Source of the DNA: Elusimicrobia bacterium RIFOXYB2_FULL_49_7
GTDB lineage: Bacteria; Fibrobacterota; OXYB2-FULL-49-7
Assembly (NCBI GenBank): GCA_001800515.1
Contig: MGVN01000172.1
Span: 1 to 15,464 of the forward strand
DNA: 15,464 bases
Reading direction: 5' to 3'
The notes beneath the pieces were generated by a model. It saw only the letters and a program-made list of their open reading frames with translations, was not told the DNA's origin and ran no database searches. Made by a program: the position numbers and the translations under genes. Within the stretch, counting starts at the first letter, position 1. Each line of letters begins with the position of its first letter. Of this stretch, positions 1 through 6,348 are shown in pieces.

Positions 1-27
1 AGGAAACAAGAACTCGGACAGATTACC

Positions 28-162
28 CTAAAATTCCCGGACTAAATCTACAGCTGATGGGGCGCACTCCAATTCTTTTTCTTTCTGCCAATCAAATGGT
101 TCATTTGAAACGCTCTCTTTTGCCTTGTCCTCTACAAATTTCCGGAAATCATCTTTTGTCAT
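28..162 (-). CDS. Small ORF downstream of the ATPase, 44 aa, unknown
   Basis: This ORF starts at ATG 162-160 and ends at TAG 30-28. It lies 47 bp downstream of the ATPase stop in the same cassette and on the same strand. The product is charged (MTKDDFRKFVEDKAKES at the start, DLVREF at the end) and looks helical and soluble. The frame stays open upstream of the ATG almost to the ATPase stop but has no other common start codon, and the only ribosome-binding candidate is a weak GGGG. I do not recognise the family. Codon use and amino-acid mix look like coding sequence, so a small partner of the ATPase is possible, but it may be a chance ORF or a remnant. Confidence 0.4.
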   Translation of the reverse strand: MTKDDFRKFVEDKAKESVSNEPFDWQKEKELECAPSAVDLVREF

Positions 163-209
163 AGAAACCCCATGTTTGGCGAATTGTTCATTTATGGTAA
201 ATGCTTATT

Positions 210-2843
210 TCAATTAGCAAGCGCTACATCGATTTGTTCGAGCGCTGTTACAATTTGGTTGACTGTTTCCCGGTTGAATTCTGCTCTGTCTGTTTCTTCA
301 TGGGTGCCTTTGTTAAGGTATCTCCATTCCCGTGAGTCGCCATTAATTCCCAACATGGCCTCAATTGGCACAAGGACGGCAGCTTTGTTAGTGTCAGTGA
401 AATCACCCTTTGCAATTTTGCACCTAAGTTGTTCTGTGAGATTCCTGAGTTCAATTGGAGCAGTTGGTGAGCGCATTTTGATACTCAGGTTGCCATCTCC
501 ATGCCGATTCACATACCTCCAAATAGACCCTTTGGCAAGGGATTCCAAAGCTTGTCTCGATTTTGATAATGCCTCACGGATTTCGTTCCTATCAAAATGA
601 CTGCGAGAAGCAATCAGGTAATTCCTGGGGGAGCAATTTCGGTCAACTTGAATGTTGTAATCGCCTGTCTTCGGCAGAAAGGTGAGTGTTTTGGAATCTC
701 TTGCTCTTTGTGCCGGTAAAAGATTCTGGATGTCTTTGAAGAATTCTTCACCATGGCAAGCAAGAATAATCTGCTTTGCTCTAAAGAAAGCATCCTCAAA
801 GAGCGTTAGCCTGATAGACTCGCGGTGCTCGTCATCAATCGCATTCACGGGGTCGTCAAATATCAGAATTGAACAGTTCTCCTTGATGTTCTTAGCCGTA
901 AGTATGGCAAGACCAATGCAGCGTATATGTCCTTCACTCAACACATGAAGAGCATCGTAGAAATATTCGGGTGAACGCTGGTAAGAAATTCTAAGTCTCT
1001 CATTTTGACTTAGTGGCAGCCTGACATCTGCAAGCTGCTCGTGAACACCATCATGGCGGTTAAATGCATTATAGAGCGTAACAATCAATTCGCCAAGATT
1101 TTCAACCAATTGAGCTGGGAGAGCATCCATGTAGGCATTCAGCATCTGCACAAAAGCATCATACGCTAGGGCAATGGTCATGTTTTGCGTGACTACGGCC
1201 TTCTCGTCAGTAGCATCCTTGATAAGCTGAGCATTTTCAATGTCAAATAGAGCAATGGCCTTTTTGGCTTTTTCAATTGTGGTTCGTGCTGTTCCCCTGC
1301 GAGTTTTTAGTTTTAGGATTTCTTCAGAAAAATCACTGAGTAGTTTAAGTTTCGATTGATTGGCAATGCGTATCGTTTCTGCCTTCCCGATTTCCTTATC
1401 TGCGTCTTCAAGTGTTGTAACCTGGCTCTCTACATGTTGCCAATACGTATTGCCATTATCATCTTTGCTTTGAATCCTATTCCAAAGAACTTGGGGCGTG
1501 TTATTTGTAGGTGAAGACACAAGAAACGAGAGGGGATTATCCTTCACAAAACTTGAAGTGCAGGTCTTGATTATTTCGATAACCTGAAGAATCGAAATTC
1601 CTGCCTTTTCTGTTAAAATACCAATCGTTTCTTGCAGGCCACCCAAGTATTGCAGTTTCTCCAATTCGGAGTTCGCATGTGCATACGGATTGACTTTGAC
1701 TTGAGTTAGCGGTGTCTTGCACGCAGGGCAGTTTTCTGGGCTGCTTGCCTGAACCTGTGTGATGGCTTCGTATAGCTGTTTGAAAGACAGTTCTTGGCTC
1801 AAACTTGCCAATTCTTGCTGCTTTGTATTGCACTCTGATATGCACTTCTCAATTTCTTTCTTATGCACCTGCAAAGCCGCACGTGTCAAGTTGCTATTTG
1901 TTGGCAATGGTTTTTGCAGCTCTTCATTAAGTTGCTGAATAAGCCCTGGGGTTTCACCAGCTCCGTTCAACTCGATTTCCATATCGGCAAAGGTGATTCC
2001 CGCTCGATAGCGCTGCGCCAAATCTGTTTCGGCTATATCAATATCCCTAAGTTCCTCTGGCACCGTTGTACTGATTTGCTGCTGATGGCCAGCAAGAACC
2101 TGTCGTTTTTCGCCCAATTCCTTTGCCTTGACACCGGTAATGTCAAGGTGTTTTCCGTCCATAGCTTCGGTGAAATTTCTCACGAATTCCGTGAAGGCTT
2201 CAAGGCCAAACAGAGTTGATATCAGTTCAGTTTGTTTTGCTGGTGCTTGAGCTGCAATTCGGGCGAAACTGTCGATGCGATTTTTCTCTACAAAGCAGAA
2301 GCGATATAGCGCTTCATTCGGAACTATCTCCACATCATTGCCATGCATGTCTATGCCAACAACCACAGGCCTTCTTAGTCTATTTGTGTGGGCGTTCCTT
2401 AGATAATCTTCCGGATTGCGAAATCGCTTGTTTTCTGCATCAACTACATTCCCGAGTAACCCAAATTCCAATGACTCACAGAAGCTTGACTTACCCGTAC
2501 CATTGGGGCCATAAATAAGCACCAATTCGCTACATAAATCAAAATCTTCATTTTGCGAAAAGCCACGAAAGGGCCCGACGGATAGACTTTTTATTCGACA
2601 AAAGGGCCGTGTTTGTTCCGTTGTCTGCTGTTCCAATGGTAGAATATTTGGGCTTATCGTTGTCCAGCTTGCTTGCGCAAGTTCCGCCACCTTCTTGATG
2701 CGCTGGCCGTGTCCAGTGGTAAGTGGTATCAGTGCATCCAAGTTCGCATGAACAAGATTCGCAATTTTGCGTACCTCTGGCGAAACACCATCATTATTGA
2801 GCGTTTGCAAAAATTGCGAAAATTCTCTTCTAATCATTTTCAA
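210..2843 (-). CDS. Rad50/SbcC-like AAA (ABC-type) ATPase with CxxC hook and possible C-terminal HEPN-like domain
   Basis: The 877-residue product has the layout of an SMC/Rad50-type ATPase: Walker A GPNGTGKSS at 112-120, a central helical region with a CPAC zinc-hook motif at 372-375, an LSEGH signature at 635-639, Walker B with an acidic pair (LIFDDPVNAID, about 660-670), and an H-loop histidine in ILACHGEEFF near 697. After the ATPase core come about 130 residues with helix-rich sequence and the motif WRYLNKGTHEE (840-850). This gives R841-x6-H848, which fits the Rx4-6H pattern of HEPN ribonucleases. The combination suggests an ATP-driven nucleic-acid sensor with a toxic effector, as in phage-defence ATPases; that function is inference. 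RloC-type anticodon nucleases share the ATPase-plus-hook plan and are an alternative. The annotated start is TTG at 2843; ATG at 2837 (AGGA about 10 nt upstream) is equally possible. Confidence 0.85.
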   Translation of the reverse strand: MKMIRREFSQFLQTLNNDGVSPEVRKIANLVHANLDALIPLTTGHGQRIKKVAELAQASWTTISPNILPLEQQTTEQTRPFCRIKSLSVGPFRGFSQNEDFDLCSELVLIYGPNGTGKSSFCESLEFGLLGNVVDAENKRFRNPEDYLRNAHTNRLRRPVVVGIDMHGNDVEIVPNEALYRFCFVEKNRIDSFARIAAQAPAKQTELISTLFGLEAFTEFVRNFTEAMDGKHLDITGVKAKELGEKRQVLAGHQQQISTTVPEELRDIDIAETDLAQRYRAGITFADMEIELNGAGETPGLIQQLNEELQKPLPTNSNLTRAALQVHKKEIEKCISECNTKQQELASLSQELSFKQLYEAITQVQASSPENCPACKTPLTQVKVNPYAHANSELEKLQYLGGLQETIGILTEKAGISILQVIEIIKTCTSSFVKDNPLSFLVSSPTNNTPQVLWNRIQSKDDNGNTYWQHVESQVTTLEDADKEIGKAETIRIANQSKLKLLSDFSEEILKLKTRRGTARTTIEKAKKAIALFDIENAQLIKDATDEKAVVTQNMTIALAYDAFVQMLNAYMDALPAQLVENLGELIVTLYNAFNRHDGVHEQLADVRLPLSQNERLRISYQRSPEYFYDALHVLSEGHIRCIGLAILTAKNIKENCSILIFDDPVNAIDDEHRESIRLTLFEDAFFRAKQIILACHGEEFFKDIQNLLPAQRARDSKTLTFLPKTGDYNIQVDRNCSPRNYLIASRSHFDRNEIREALSKSRQALESLAKGSIWRYVNRHGDGNLSIKMRSPTAPIELRNLTEQLRCKIAKGDFTDTNKAAVLVPIEAMLGINGDSREWRYLNKGTHEETDRAEFNRETVNQIVTALEQIDVALAN

Positions 2844-2873
2844 CGATTCCTATGCTTGGTACGCATTTCTTCC

Positions 2874-2895
2874 TGCCCAACATGGACATTGGGCA
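2874..2895 (-). other. Hairpin in the ATPase leader
   Basis: TGCCCAA at 2874-2880 and TTGGGCA at 2889-2895 form a perfect 7-bp inverted repeat around an 8-nt loop, about 30 nt upstream of the ATPase start. It could be a leader structure that tunes expression. No T-run follows on either strand, so a rho-independent terminator is unlikely. Chance is not excluded. Confidence 0.3.
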
Positions 2896-3071
2896 TTCAA
2901 GACGGGCAAGTTTTTGAATTTTTCTTTGCATTTAGCCGCCGCATTTCTTTTTTCTTCGGGGGCTGTTCTTGCTTTTAATCTGATTTCTGTCTTCCCGCCA
3001 CCGCTATAATCTCGTTGTTTAAATTTATTGACACCGCCGCGCTATGCAGAAGTGCGGTTTGCCACCCACCT

Positions 3072-3155
3072 TTATAACGCCGCTGTTAACCAGCGGCCTT
3101 GTTCATTCCATAATATAATCTGTCAAGGCCGTCTGGTTGAACAGCAATGTTAAAA
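3072..3155 (-). repeat. attC site of cassette 3
   Basis: On the minus strand this 84-bp site runs from R'' TTTTAAC (3155-3149) to R' GTTATAA (3078-3072), with the crossover at G^TT between 3078 and 3077. The inner arms read GCTGTTCAACCAGACGGCC and, as reverse complement of the other side, GCTGTTAACCAGCGGCC. They pair perfectly apart from an unpaired C and an unpaired A on one side. Two such extrahelical bases are the classic attC strand-choice signal. GGCCTTG/CAAGGCC extends the stem below an AT-rich terminal loop. The last six bases of R' belong to the next cassette (the ATPase). Confidence 0.92.
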
Positions 3156-3189
3156 GCCGATGCGTTATAGGCGAATCAAAGTTGGTGGC
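3150..3189 (-). repeat. 3' extended arm of cassette 3 (pairs with 4408-4446)
   Basis: Read on +, this arm is TTAAAAGCCG, ATGCGTTATAGGC, GAATCA, AAGTTGGTGGC. The reverse complement of the cassette's first 39 bp reads the same except for an extra AAAA after the first block and a single T in place of GAATCA. The three blocks (34 bp) match exactly at a distance of about 1.2 kb. Confidence 0.9.
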
Positions 3190-3230
3190 TATTATTGGCC
3201 AATTTATCATTCCGCGCGCGTCTTTTCTTT

Positions 3231-4343
3231 TTATGATTGTTCTTCATCATTATCTTCGTTTACTAATTCATCTCGAAAAGGTTGAGGTATAGATTTTTCT
3301 GGCTCGGTTTTGGCATTTTTTAGAAATTGTGTAACATGTTGGCCTAATAGGACTGCCCAATTAGGAACTCGAATATCATAAGTAATAACACGAAGATGTC
3401 TCAAATCAAAAGGAACATCATCAATTGAAGCAGCCGTTAGAATGACAGGTTTCCGAGCAGCATGGGCAAGACCTAATTCATAAAATACATTTGCATTACG
3501 TCCTGATAAATCAGCTAATAGAACTGTTGATTTTGAAATCTGTTCCCAAATTTGTTCGACCACAGAACCCGTTGAGAACAATTCGTCGCCTCTAATTGGT
3601 TCAAATCCAGCTTCTTTTATTGAGTGTATATAAATTTCTTTATAATATCTATCGAACCACTCGCCAAAAGGCATCATTATAAAACAAGTGTCAAGAAATT
3701 CTCTGATTTTAGTATTTGGTGTAGCCTTCTCTATTGTTTCAATAAAATTACCCTTAGAGGATGGCTGACCTTTTTCATTTTGATCATCATCTGTTTGGCT
3801 AATTGGTTTTACATTGAACAAGTTAAGGTATTTTATATTCGCTAAGAATACAGTAATAAATGTTTTGACTCGTTCTCTTGGAATTGAAAACTCTCTTATA
3901 AGAGTATTTTCAAAATACTCATCTTCTGGTATGCGCTTTCCACGATAATATTCTTCGACTTTTTTAAAATCATCAACATGTCGAAAAGAATTGAGCAAGG
4001 CGTTTTGTCTTTGAGATGGTGAGCTTGGAGCGACTATATCTTCACCAATCTTATCTAACGCTACTTTGGCACCAACTGTTGTAGCACCAGAAACAAGACC
4101 GTATAAGTTTGCAGAACGAACCAAATCTCTGAAACGCCAATCGACAGGACTTTTATAGCCAACACCTTTAACTAGCATGGCAATTTCCATTGGATTTCCA
4201 CCATTTTTATCTTCAATTGTTTTTGCAATTTTTATCGCATCTTCAAGTGAGTTTTTTGGAAATGACCACATTCCGCTTTTTAATTTTGGAATGCCAGATG
4301 TCTTATTGTTGGGTTTCTTTTTGGTTTTTTTATTTGATTCCAT
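3231..4343 (-). CDS. Winged-helix (DUF5343-like) protein with C-terminal TIR/nucleoside-deoxyribosyltransferase-like domain
   Basis: The 370-residue soluble protein starts with a lysine-rich tail, then a helical region (about 32-175) with the pattern of DUF5343-type winged-helix domains (A-x2-IA helix, VRSANLYGLVSG near 75-86). A variable linker follows. From 219 comes a Rossmann-like domain: CFIMMPFG (220-227), ADLSGRNANVFYELGLAHA (277-295), then PFDLRHLRVITYD (311-323). This set is typical of the TIR-like/nucleoside 2-deoxyribosyltransferase superfamily; E289 occupies the expected catalytic glutamate position. Family members cleave or transfer N-glycosidic bonds of nucleotides, and related domains deplete NAD or nucleotides in phage defence, so a defence role is inferred. 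AGGAGA lies 5 nt before the ATG. An inverted CCGCGCGCG pair (3212-3220, 4372-4380) flanks the gene. Confidence 0.85.
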   Translation of the reverse strand: MESNKKTKKKPNNKTSGIPKLKSGMWSFPKNSLEDAIKIAKTIEDKNGGNPMEIAMLVKGVGYKSPVDWRFRDLVRSANLYGLVSGATTVGAKVALDKIGEDIVAPSSPSQRQNALLNSFRHVDDFKKVEEYYRGKRIPEDEYFENTLIREFSIPRERVKTFITVFLANIKYLNLFNVKPISQTDDDQNEKGQPSSKGNFIETIEKATPNTKIREFLDTCFIMMPFGEWFDRYYKEIYIHSIKEAGFEPIRGDELFSTGSVVEQIWEQISKSTVLLADLSGRNANVFYELGLAHAARKPVILTAASIDDVPFDLRHLRVITYDIRVPNWAVLLGQHVTQFLKNAKTEPEKSIPQPFRDELVNEDNDEEQS

Positions 4344-4407
4344 AGCAATCTCCTTTGAGTGTTATTGATTTCGCGCGCGGTATTATATTGTAAATCCTTT
4401 TATAATT

Positions 4408-4446
4408 GCCACCAACTTAGCCTATAACGCATTTTTCGGCTTTTAA
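4408..4446 (-). repeat. 5' extended arm of cassette 3 (pairs with 3150-3189)
   Basis: These are the first 39 bp of cassette 3, just after the crossover. They are complementary to the segment preceding the cassette's own attC core rather than to the attC of cassette 2, which they physically adjoin. Confidence 0.9.
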
Positions 4447-4521
4447 CGCAGCTGCTAACCTGCGGCCGCGTATTCCAAAATACTATTTTTGCGGCCGTCT
4501 GGTTGAGCAGCAATGTTAGTA
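4441..4521 (-). repeat. attC site of cassette 2
   Basis: This 81-bp site has R'' TACTAAC (4521-4515) and R' GTTAAAA (4447-4441) on the minus strand. The inner arm GCTGCTCAACCAGACGGCCGC pairs with the other side (reverse complement GCTGCTAACCTGCGGCCGC), leaving the same two extrahelical bases, C and A, as the other sites plus one mismatch. Its terminal loop differs from its neighbours and contains a small extra hairpin, GTATT-ccaa-AATAC. The crossover is 4447|4446. Confidence 0.9.
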
Positions 4522-4555
4522 GGGTAAATTCCATTGGCGAATCAAAGTTGGTGGC
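4516..4555 (-). repeat. 3' extended arm of cassette 2 (pairs with 5441-5475)
   Basis: Read on +, this arm is a 22-bp block TTAGTAGGGTAAAT(T)CCATTGGC, then GAATCA, then AAGTTGGTGGC. The cassette's first 35 bp give the same blocks with one substitution in each and T in place of GAATCA. Confidence 0.88.
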
Positions 4556-4559
4556 AGAA

Positions 4560-5405
4560 TTAAAACATAAGGAACTTTAACCCCATCTTTATTGCATAAT
4601 TATTAAGACTAAAGGTGCCATCATTGAATTTATAGACTTTCGGATCATTTTTTGATACGAGCGTATAATTATCCTCTGGTTTGCTATTTGCTTTCTGACT
4701 GATATTATAGTTCGCCTCAAGATTTAATTTTAAAAATTTATAAATTAGAATATCCGTACCAAGTCCAAAATAGCCGCCTAATAAGAATTCATTTGCATCA
4801 ACACTTACTGATATTGTGTTATAGTTAAGATAGTCATGTATGGTATTGTAACTTCCAAATTCTCCGTAAAATAGATTATATGTATAACTGAATTGATTAA
4901 TCCCAATACCTGTTTTAAAATATGGTAAAACATATTCATTTCTTGGCAAGAAACAATATTGAATACCAAGAAAATAACCCATAAAATCAATATCACTTAT
5001 TTCCAATCGATAACCTGCGTAATAAGAATAAGCTAATAGGTTGACTGATGAATCTGCGGAAACAATCCATTCATCTGAATTACCATATTTATATGAGCCA
5101 ATTTCAAACATGCCCCAGATTGATATGTTTTCATTCCAATAATAGCCGATTGTTACTGATGGTTGCCAAGATTGTCCTCCTAATAGTTTCAGATCGGCAG
5201 CATAGTTAAAATTAATGCCCGCGTCTGCTTTTGAAATAGCGTTGCTTTCCATATCTGAATCAACAAGTTTGCTATATTTCGCATTAAGTTGTAGAAATAA
5301 TGGACCGTTTAAAACGGTTCTATGTTTTAAAATATCTGGAATTGAATTAGCTGTTGAAACTAGAAATAACAGTTGAATTAAAAGAAATCGATATATTTTA
5401 AACAT
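4560..5405 (-). CDS. Small outer-membrane beta-barrel protein (hypothetical)
   Basis: The 281-residue product has an N-terminal signal peptide (MFKIYRFLLIQLLFLVSTANS, cleavage likely near 21) followed by alternating aromatic/hydrophobic and polar residues typical of transmembrane beta strands (for example GYYWNENISIWGMFEIGSY). It ends in KMGLKFLMF with a terminal phenylalanine, the usual outer-membrane insertion signal. Size and pattern fit an eight-strand barrel of the OMP_b-brl class, though I do not recognise a specific family. A strong AAGGAGA precedes the ATG by about 6 nt. As an integron cassette it would change the cell surface. Substrate and role cannot be read from the sequence. Confidence 0.85.
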   Translation of the reverse strand: MFKIYRFLLIQLLFLVSTANSIPDILKHRTVLNGPLFLQLNAKYSKLVDSDMESNAISKADAGINFNYAADLKLLGGQSWQPSVTIGYYWNENISIWGMFEIGSYKYGNSDEWIVSADSSVNLLAYSYYAGYRLEISDIDFMGYFLGIQYCFLPRNEYVLPYFKTGIGINQFSYTYNLFYGEFGSYNTIHDYLNYNTISVSVDANEFLLGGYFGLGTDILIYKFLKLNLEANYNISQKANSKPEDNYTLVSKNDPKVYKFNDGTFSLNNYAIKMGLKFLMF

Positions 5406-5440
5406 AACTGTCTCCTTGTGTTAATGTCTTTTCTTAAATA

Positions 5441-5475
5441 GCCATCAACTTAGCCAATGGTATTTACCCTACTAA
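5441..5475 (-). repeat. 5' extended arm of cassette 2 (pairs with 4516-4555)
   Basis: These are the first 35 bp of cassette 2. The arm carries GGCTAAGTTGATGGC and a cassette-specific block complementary to the region upstream of its own attC core. Confidence 0.88.
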
Positions 5476-5553
5476 CGCCGCTGTTAACCAGCGGCCTTGT
5501 TCACTCTATAATATAATCTGTCAAGGCCGTCTGGTTGAACAGCAATGTTATAA
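5470..5553 (-). repeat. attC site of cassette 1
   Basis: This 84-bp site has R'' TTATAAC (5553-5547) and R' GTTAGTA (5476-5470) on the minus strand. Its core differs from the attC at 3072-3155 at only two positions, both in the terminal loop. It shows the same extrahelical C and A and the GGCCTTG/CAAGGCC stem. The crossover is 5476|5475. Confidence 0.92.
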
Positions 5554-5587
5554 GCAGCAGTGTCAAAGGCGAATTAAAGTTGGTTGC
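5548..5587 (-). repeat. 3' extended arm of cassette 1 (pairs with 6210-6249)
   Basis: Read on +, this arm is TTATAAGCAGC, A, GTGTCAAAGGC, GAATTA, AAGTTGGTTGC. The first 40 bp of the cassette give the same blocks with CGATTC in place of A and T in place of GAATTA. The three blocks (33 bp) match exactly. Confidence 0.9.
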
Positions 5588-5661
5588 TCTGCCACCCTCA
5601 CCATGGGATACGAAACAGCGACGAGACCATGGACGGGCGAGGAGCTTTCTTATCTTATTCA

Positions 5662-6147
5662 TTACGATAGATTTAGAATGTAATAGCATGTTGGTCGCAT
5701 TATCTTTTGATCTGTTTCCGCTTCTTCAATTTTTAACAACTTCGCACCCATTCTTTCAATTGTTCGGATTGAGGGCAAATTATTGGTGCCACAGGTAATT
5801 AAAAGTTTTGTTAGTCTATGCTTTTTAATGAAATTGAGTAACAGGGAAAATGCTTTTTCCGCATAATGATGTCCACGATATGACTCATAAATCATATACC
5901 CGATATGGCCTCCAAATTTGGACAATTGAGGAGTCAAACAAACCCGAAATCCGATCTCTCCTATTTTTATGTCAGAATTATTCTTAAATATATTGAATTT
6001 ATATTCTGGTACTGTTTGTTTCTCAATATTTGTAGGCATAGCTTCTGAAAGAGATAATTGAATTTCATTGTCAGACATTATGCCTGGTTCAAGAAATTTA
6101 AAATTCTGATAATCTTGGAGATTATTGCAGATAATTACCTCATCCAT
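5662..6147 (-). CDS. GNAT-family N-acetyltransferase
   Basis: The 161-residue protein carries the GNAT acetyl-CoA fold: a beta strand GEIGFRVC (63-70), motif A GYMIYESYRGHHYAEKAF (83-100) with the RGHHYA pyrophosphate-binding turn, and the downstream TNNLPSIRTIERMGAKLL segment (121-138), where N and S usually contact cofactor and the helix ends in a G-A-K strand. It transfers acetyl from acetyl-CoA to an amine; the substrate (protein N-terminus, antibiotic or small molecule) cannot be told. Acetyltransferases are common integron cargo. It is the first cassette, 128 nt downstream of the Pc -10, so it is probably the best expressed. No strong Shine-Dalgarno precedes ATG 6147; translation may rely on the leader or start weakly. 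Confidence 0.9.
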   Translation of the reverse strand: MDEVIICNNLQDYQNFKFLEPGIMSDNEIQLSLSEAMPTNIEKQTVPEYKFNIFKNNSDIKIGEIGFRVCLTPQLSKFGGHIGYMIYESYRGHHYAEKAFSLLLNFIKKHRLTKLLITCGTNNLPSIRTIERMGAKLLKIEEAETDQKIMRPTCYYILNLS

Positions 6148-6167
6148 ATATTTCTATATCAAATTCT

Positions 6168-6191
6168 GCACTGCCCATGGAGGGGCGGTGC
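6168..6191 (-). other. Hairpin in the cassette 1 leader
   Basis: On the minus strand GCACCGCCC and GGGCAGTGC pair (one C-A mismatch) around a 6-nt loop, about 20 nt upstream of the acetyltransferase start. It may affect translation, given the weak ribosome-binding site. Read on + it is followed by TGGTTTTT and could act as a weak terminator for readthrough towards intI. Confidence 0.3.
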
Positions 6192-6209
6192 TGGTTTTTA
6201 TGGGTGGCT

Positions 6210-6249
6210 GCAACCAACTTAGCCTTTGACACGAATCGGCTGCTTATAA
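6210..6249 (-). repeat. 5' extended arm of cassette 1 (pairs with 5548-5587)
   Basis: These are the first 40 bp of cassette 1 after the attI joint. They contain GGCTAAGTTGGTTGC and a specific block complementary to the segment before the cassette's own attC core. attI on the other side of the joint has no such complement. Confidence 0.9.
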
Positions 6250-6277
6250 CATTACATTTTCAACATTTTTATGTAAT
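6244..6277 (-). other. attI: attI-like insertion site
   Basis: The first cassette joins here at minus-strand G^TTATAA (6250|6249). A second core-like heptamer GTTGAAA (6264-6258) lies 14 bp further towards intI. An inverted repeat ATTACAT/ATGTAAT (6251-6257, 6271-6277) frames it. The attC-type inner arms and extrahelical bases are absent, as expected for attI. Placement next to intI and at the array end is the main support; the exact limits are a guess. Confidence 0.7.
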
Positions 6278-6303
6278 ATAATCCTCAAAAGATATTTTCT
6301 CAA
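6275..6303 (-). promoter_or_regulatory. Pc: Candidate cassette promoter Pc
   Basis: On the minus strand TTGAGA (6303-6298) and TATATT (6280-6275) are separated by exactly 17 nt, each matching the sigma70 consensus at five of six positions. The expected transcription start is near 6268, just before the attI joint, so transcripts would run straight into the first cassette. Confidence 0.65.
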
Positions 6304-6348
6304 GATAAAAACCGTGAAAAGTAGGTCAAATCGACTTGTTTTGGTCGT

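Larger units (their letters stand above)
1..3077 (-). mobile_element. Integron cassette 4 (partial): Rad50-like ATPase and small ORF
   Basis: The cassette begins at the G^TT crossover between 3078 and 3077 and runs leftwards out of the window, so its own attC is not seen. At over 3 kb it is much larger than the usual cassette of about 1 kb. The 234 bp from 3077 to the ATPase start hold no convincing gene. The first 17 bp (3061-3077) resemble the start arms of the other cassettes but carry GGTGGGTGGC instead of the shared AAGTTGGTGGC block, so this cassette may belong to a different attC subtype. Confidence 0.75.
3078..4446 (-). mobile_element. Integron cassette 3: winged-helix/TIR-like gene
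   Basis: This is a complete 1369-bp cassette between the G^TT joints at 4447/4446 and 3078/3077, holding one gene and its attC. The gene has a strong ribosome-binding site. A TATAAT-like sequence occurs in the cassette's leader but I find no good -35, so a private promoter is unproven. The cassette is visibly more AT-rich than the right half of the window. Confidence 0.9.
4447..5475 (-). mobile_element. Integron cassette 2: outer-membrane barrel gene
   Basis: This complete 1029-bp cassette lies between the G^TT joints 5476/5475 and 4447/4446. One gene fills nearly all of it: the stop codon comes within about 5 bp of the 3' extended arm. Confidence 0.9.
5476..6249 (-). mobile_element. Integron cassette 1 (attI-proximal): GNAT acetyltransferase
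   Basis: This complete 774-bp cassette lies between the attI joint 6250/6249 and 5476/5475. Being next to attI, it is the most recently inserted cassette under the standard integron model and the closest to the Pc promoter. Confidence 0.9.

Noticed and set aside
3150..4446. Cassette-end inverted repeats read as terminal inverted repeats of an insertion sequence or MITE
   Set aside because: There is no transposase and no target duplication. All ends coincide with integron G^TT joints beside attC sites and an IntI gene.
3072..5553. Near-identical repeats of about 80 bp at regular spacing, resembling a CRISPR or dispersed repeat
   Set aside because: They lie 1-1.4 kb apart with a gene between each, and have R''/R' boxes, paired arms and extrahelical bases. 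They are attC sites.
5501..5798. Open frames of 62 and 87 residues crossing the cassette 1 attC
   Set aside because: They span the attC core and overlap the acetyltransferase; the sequence is explained by the recombination site.
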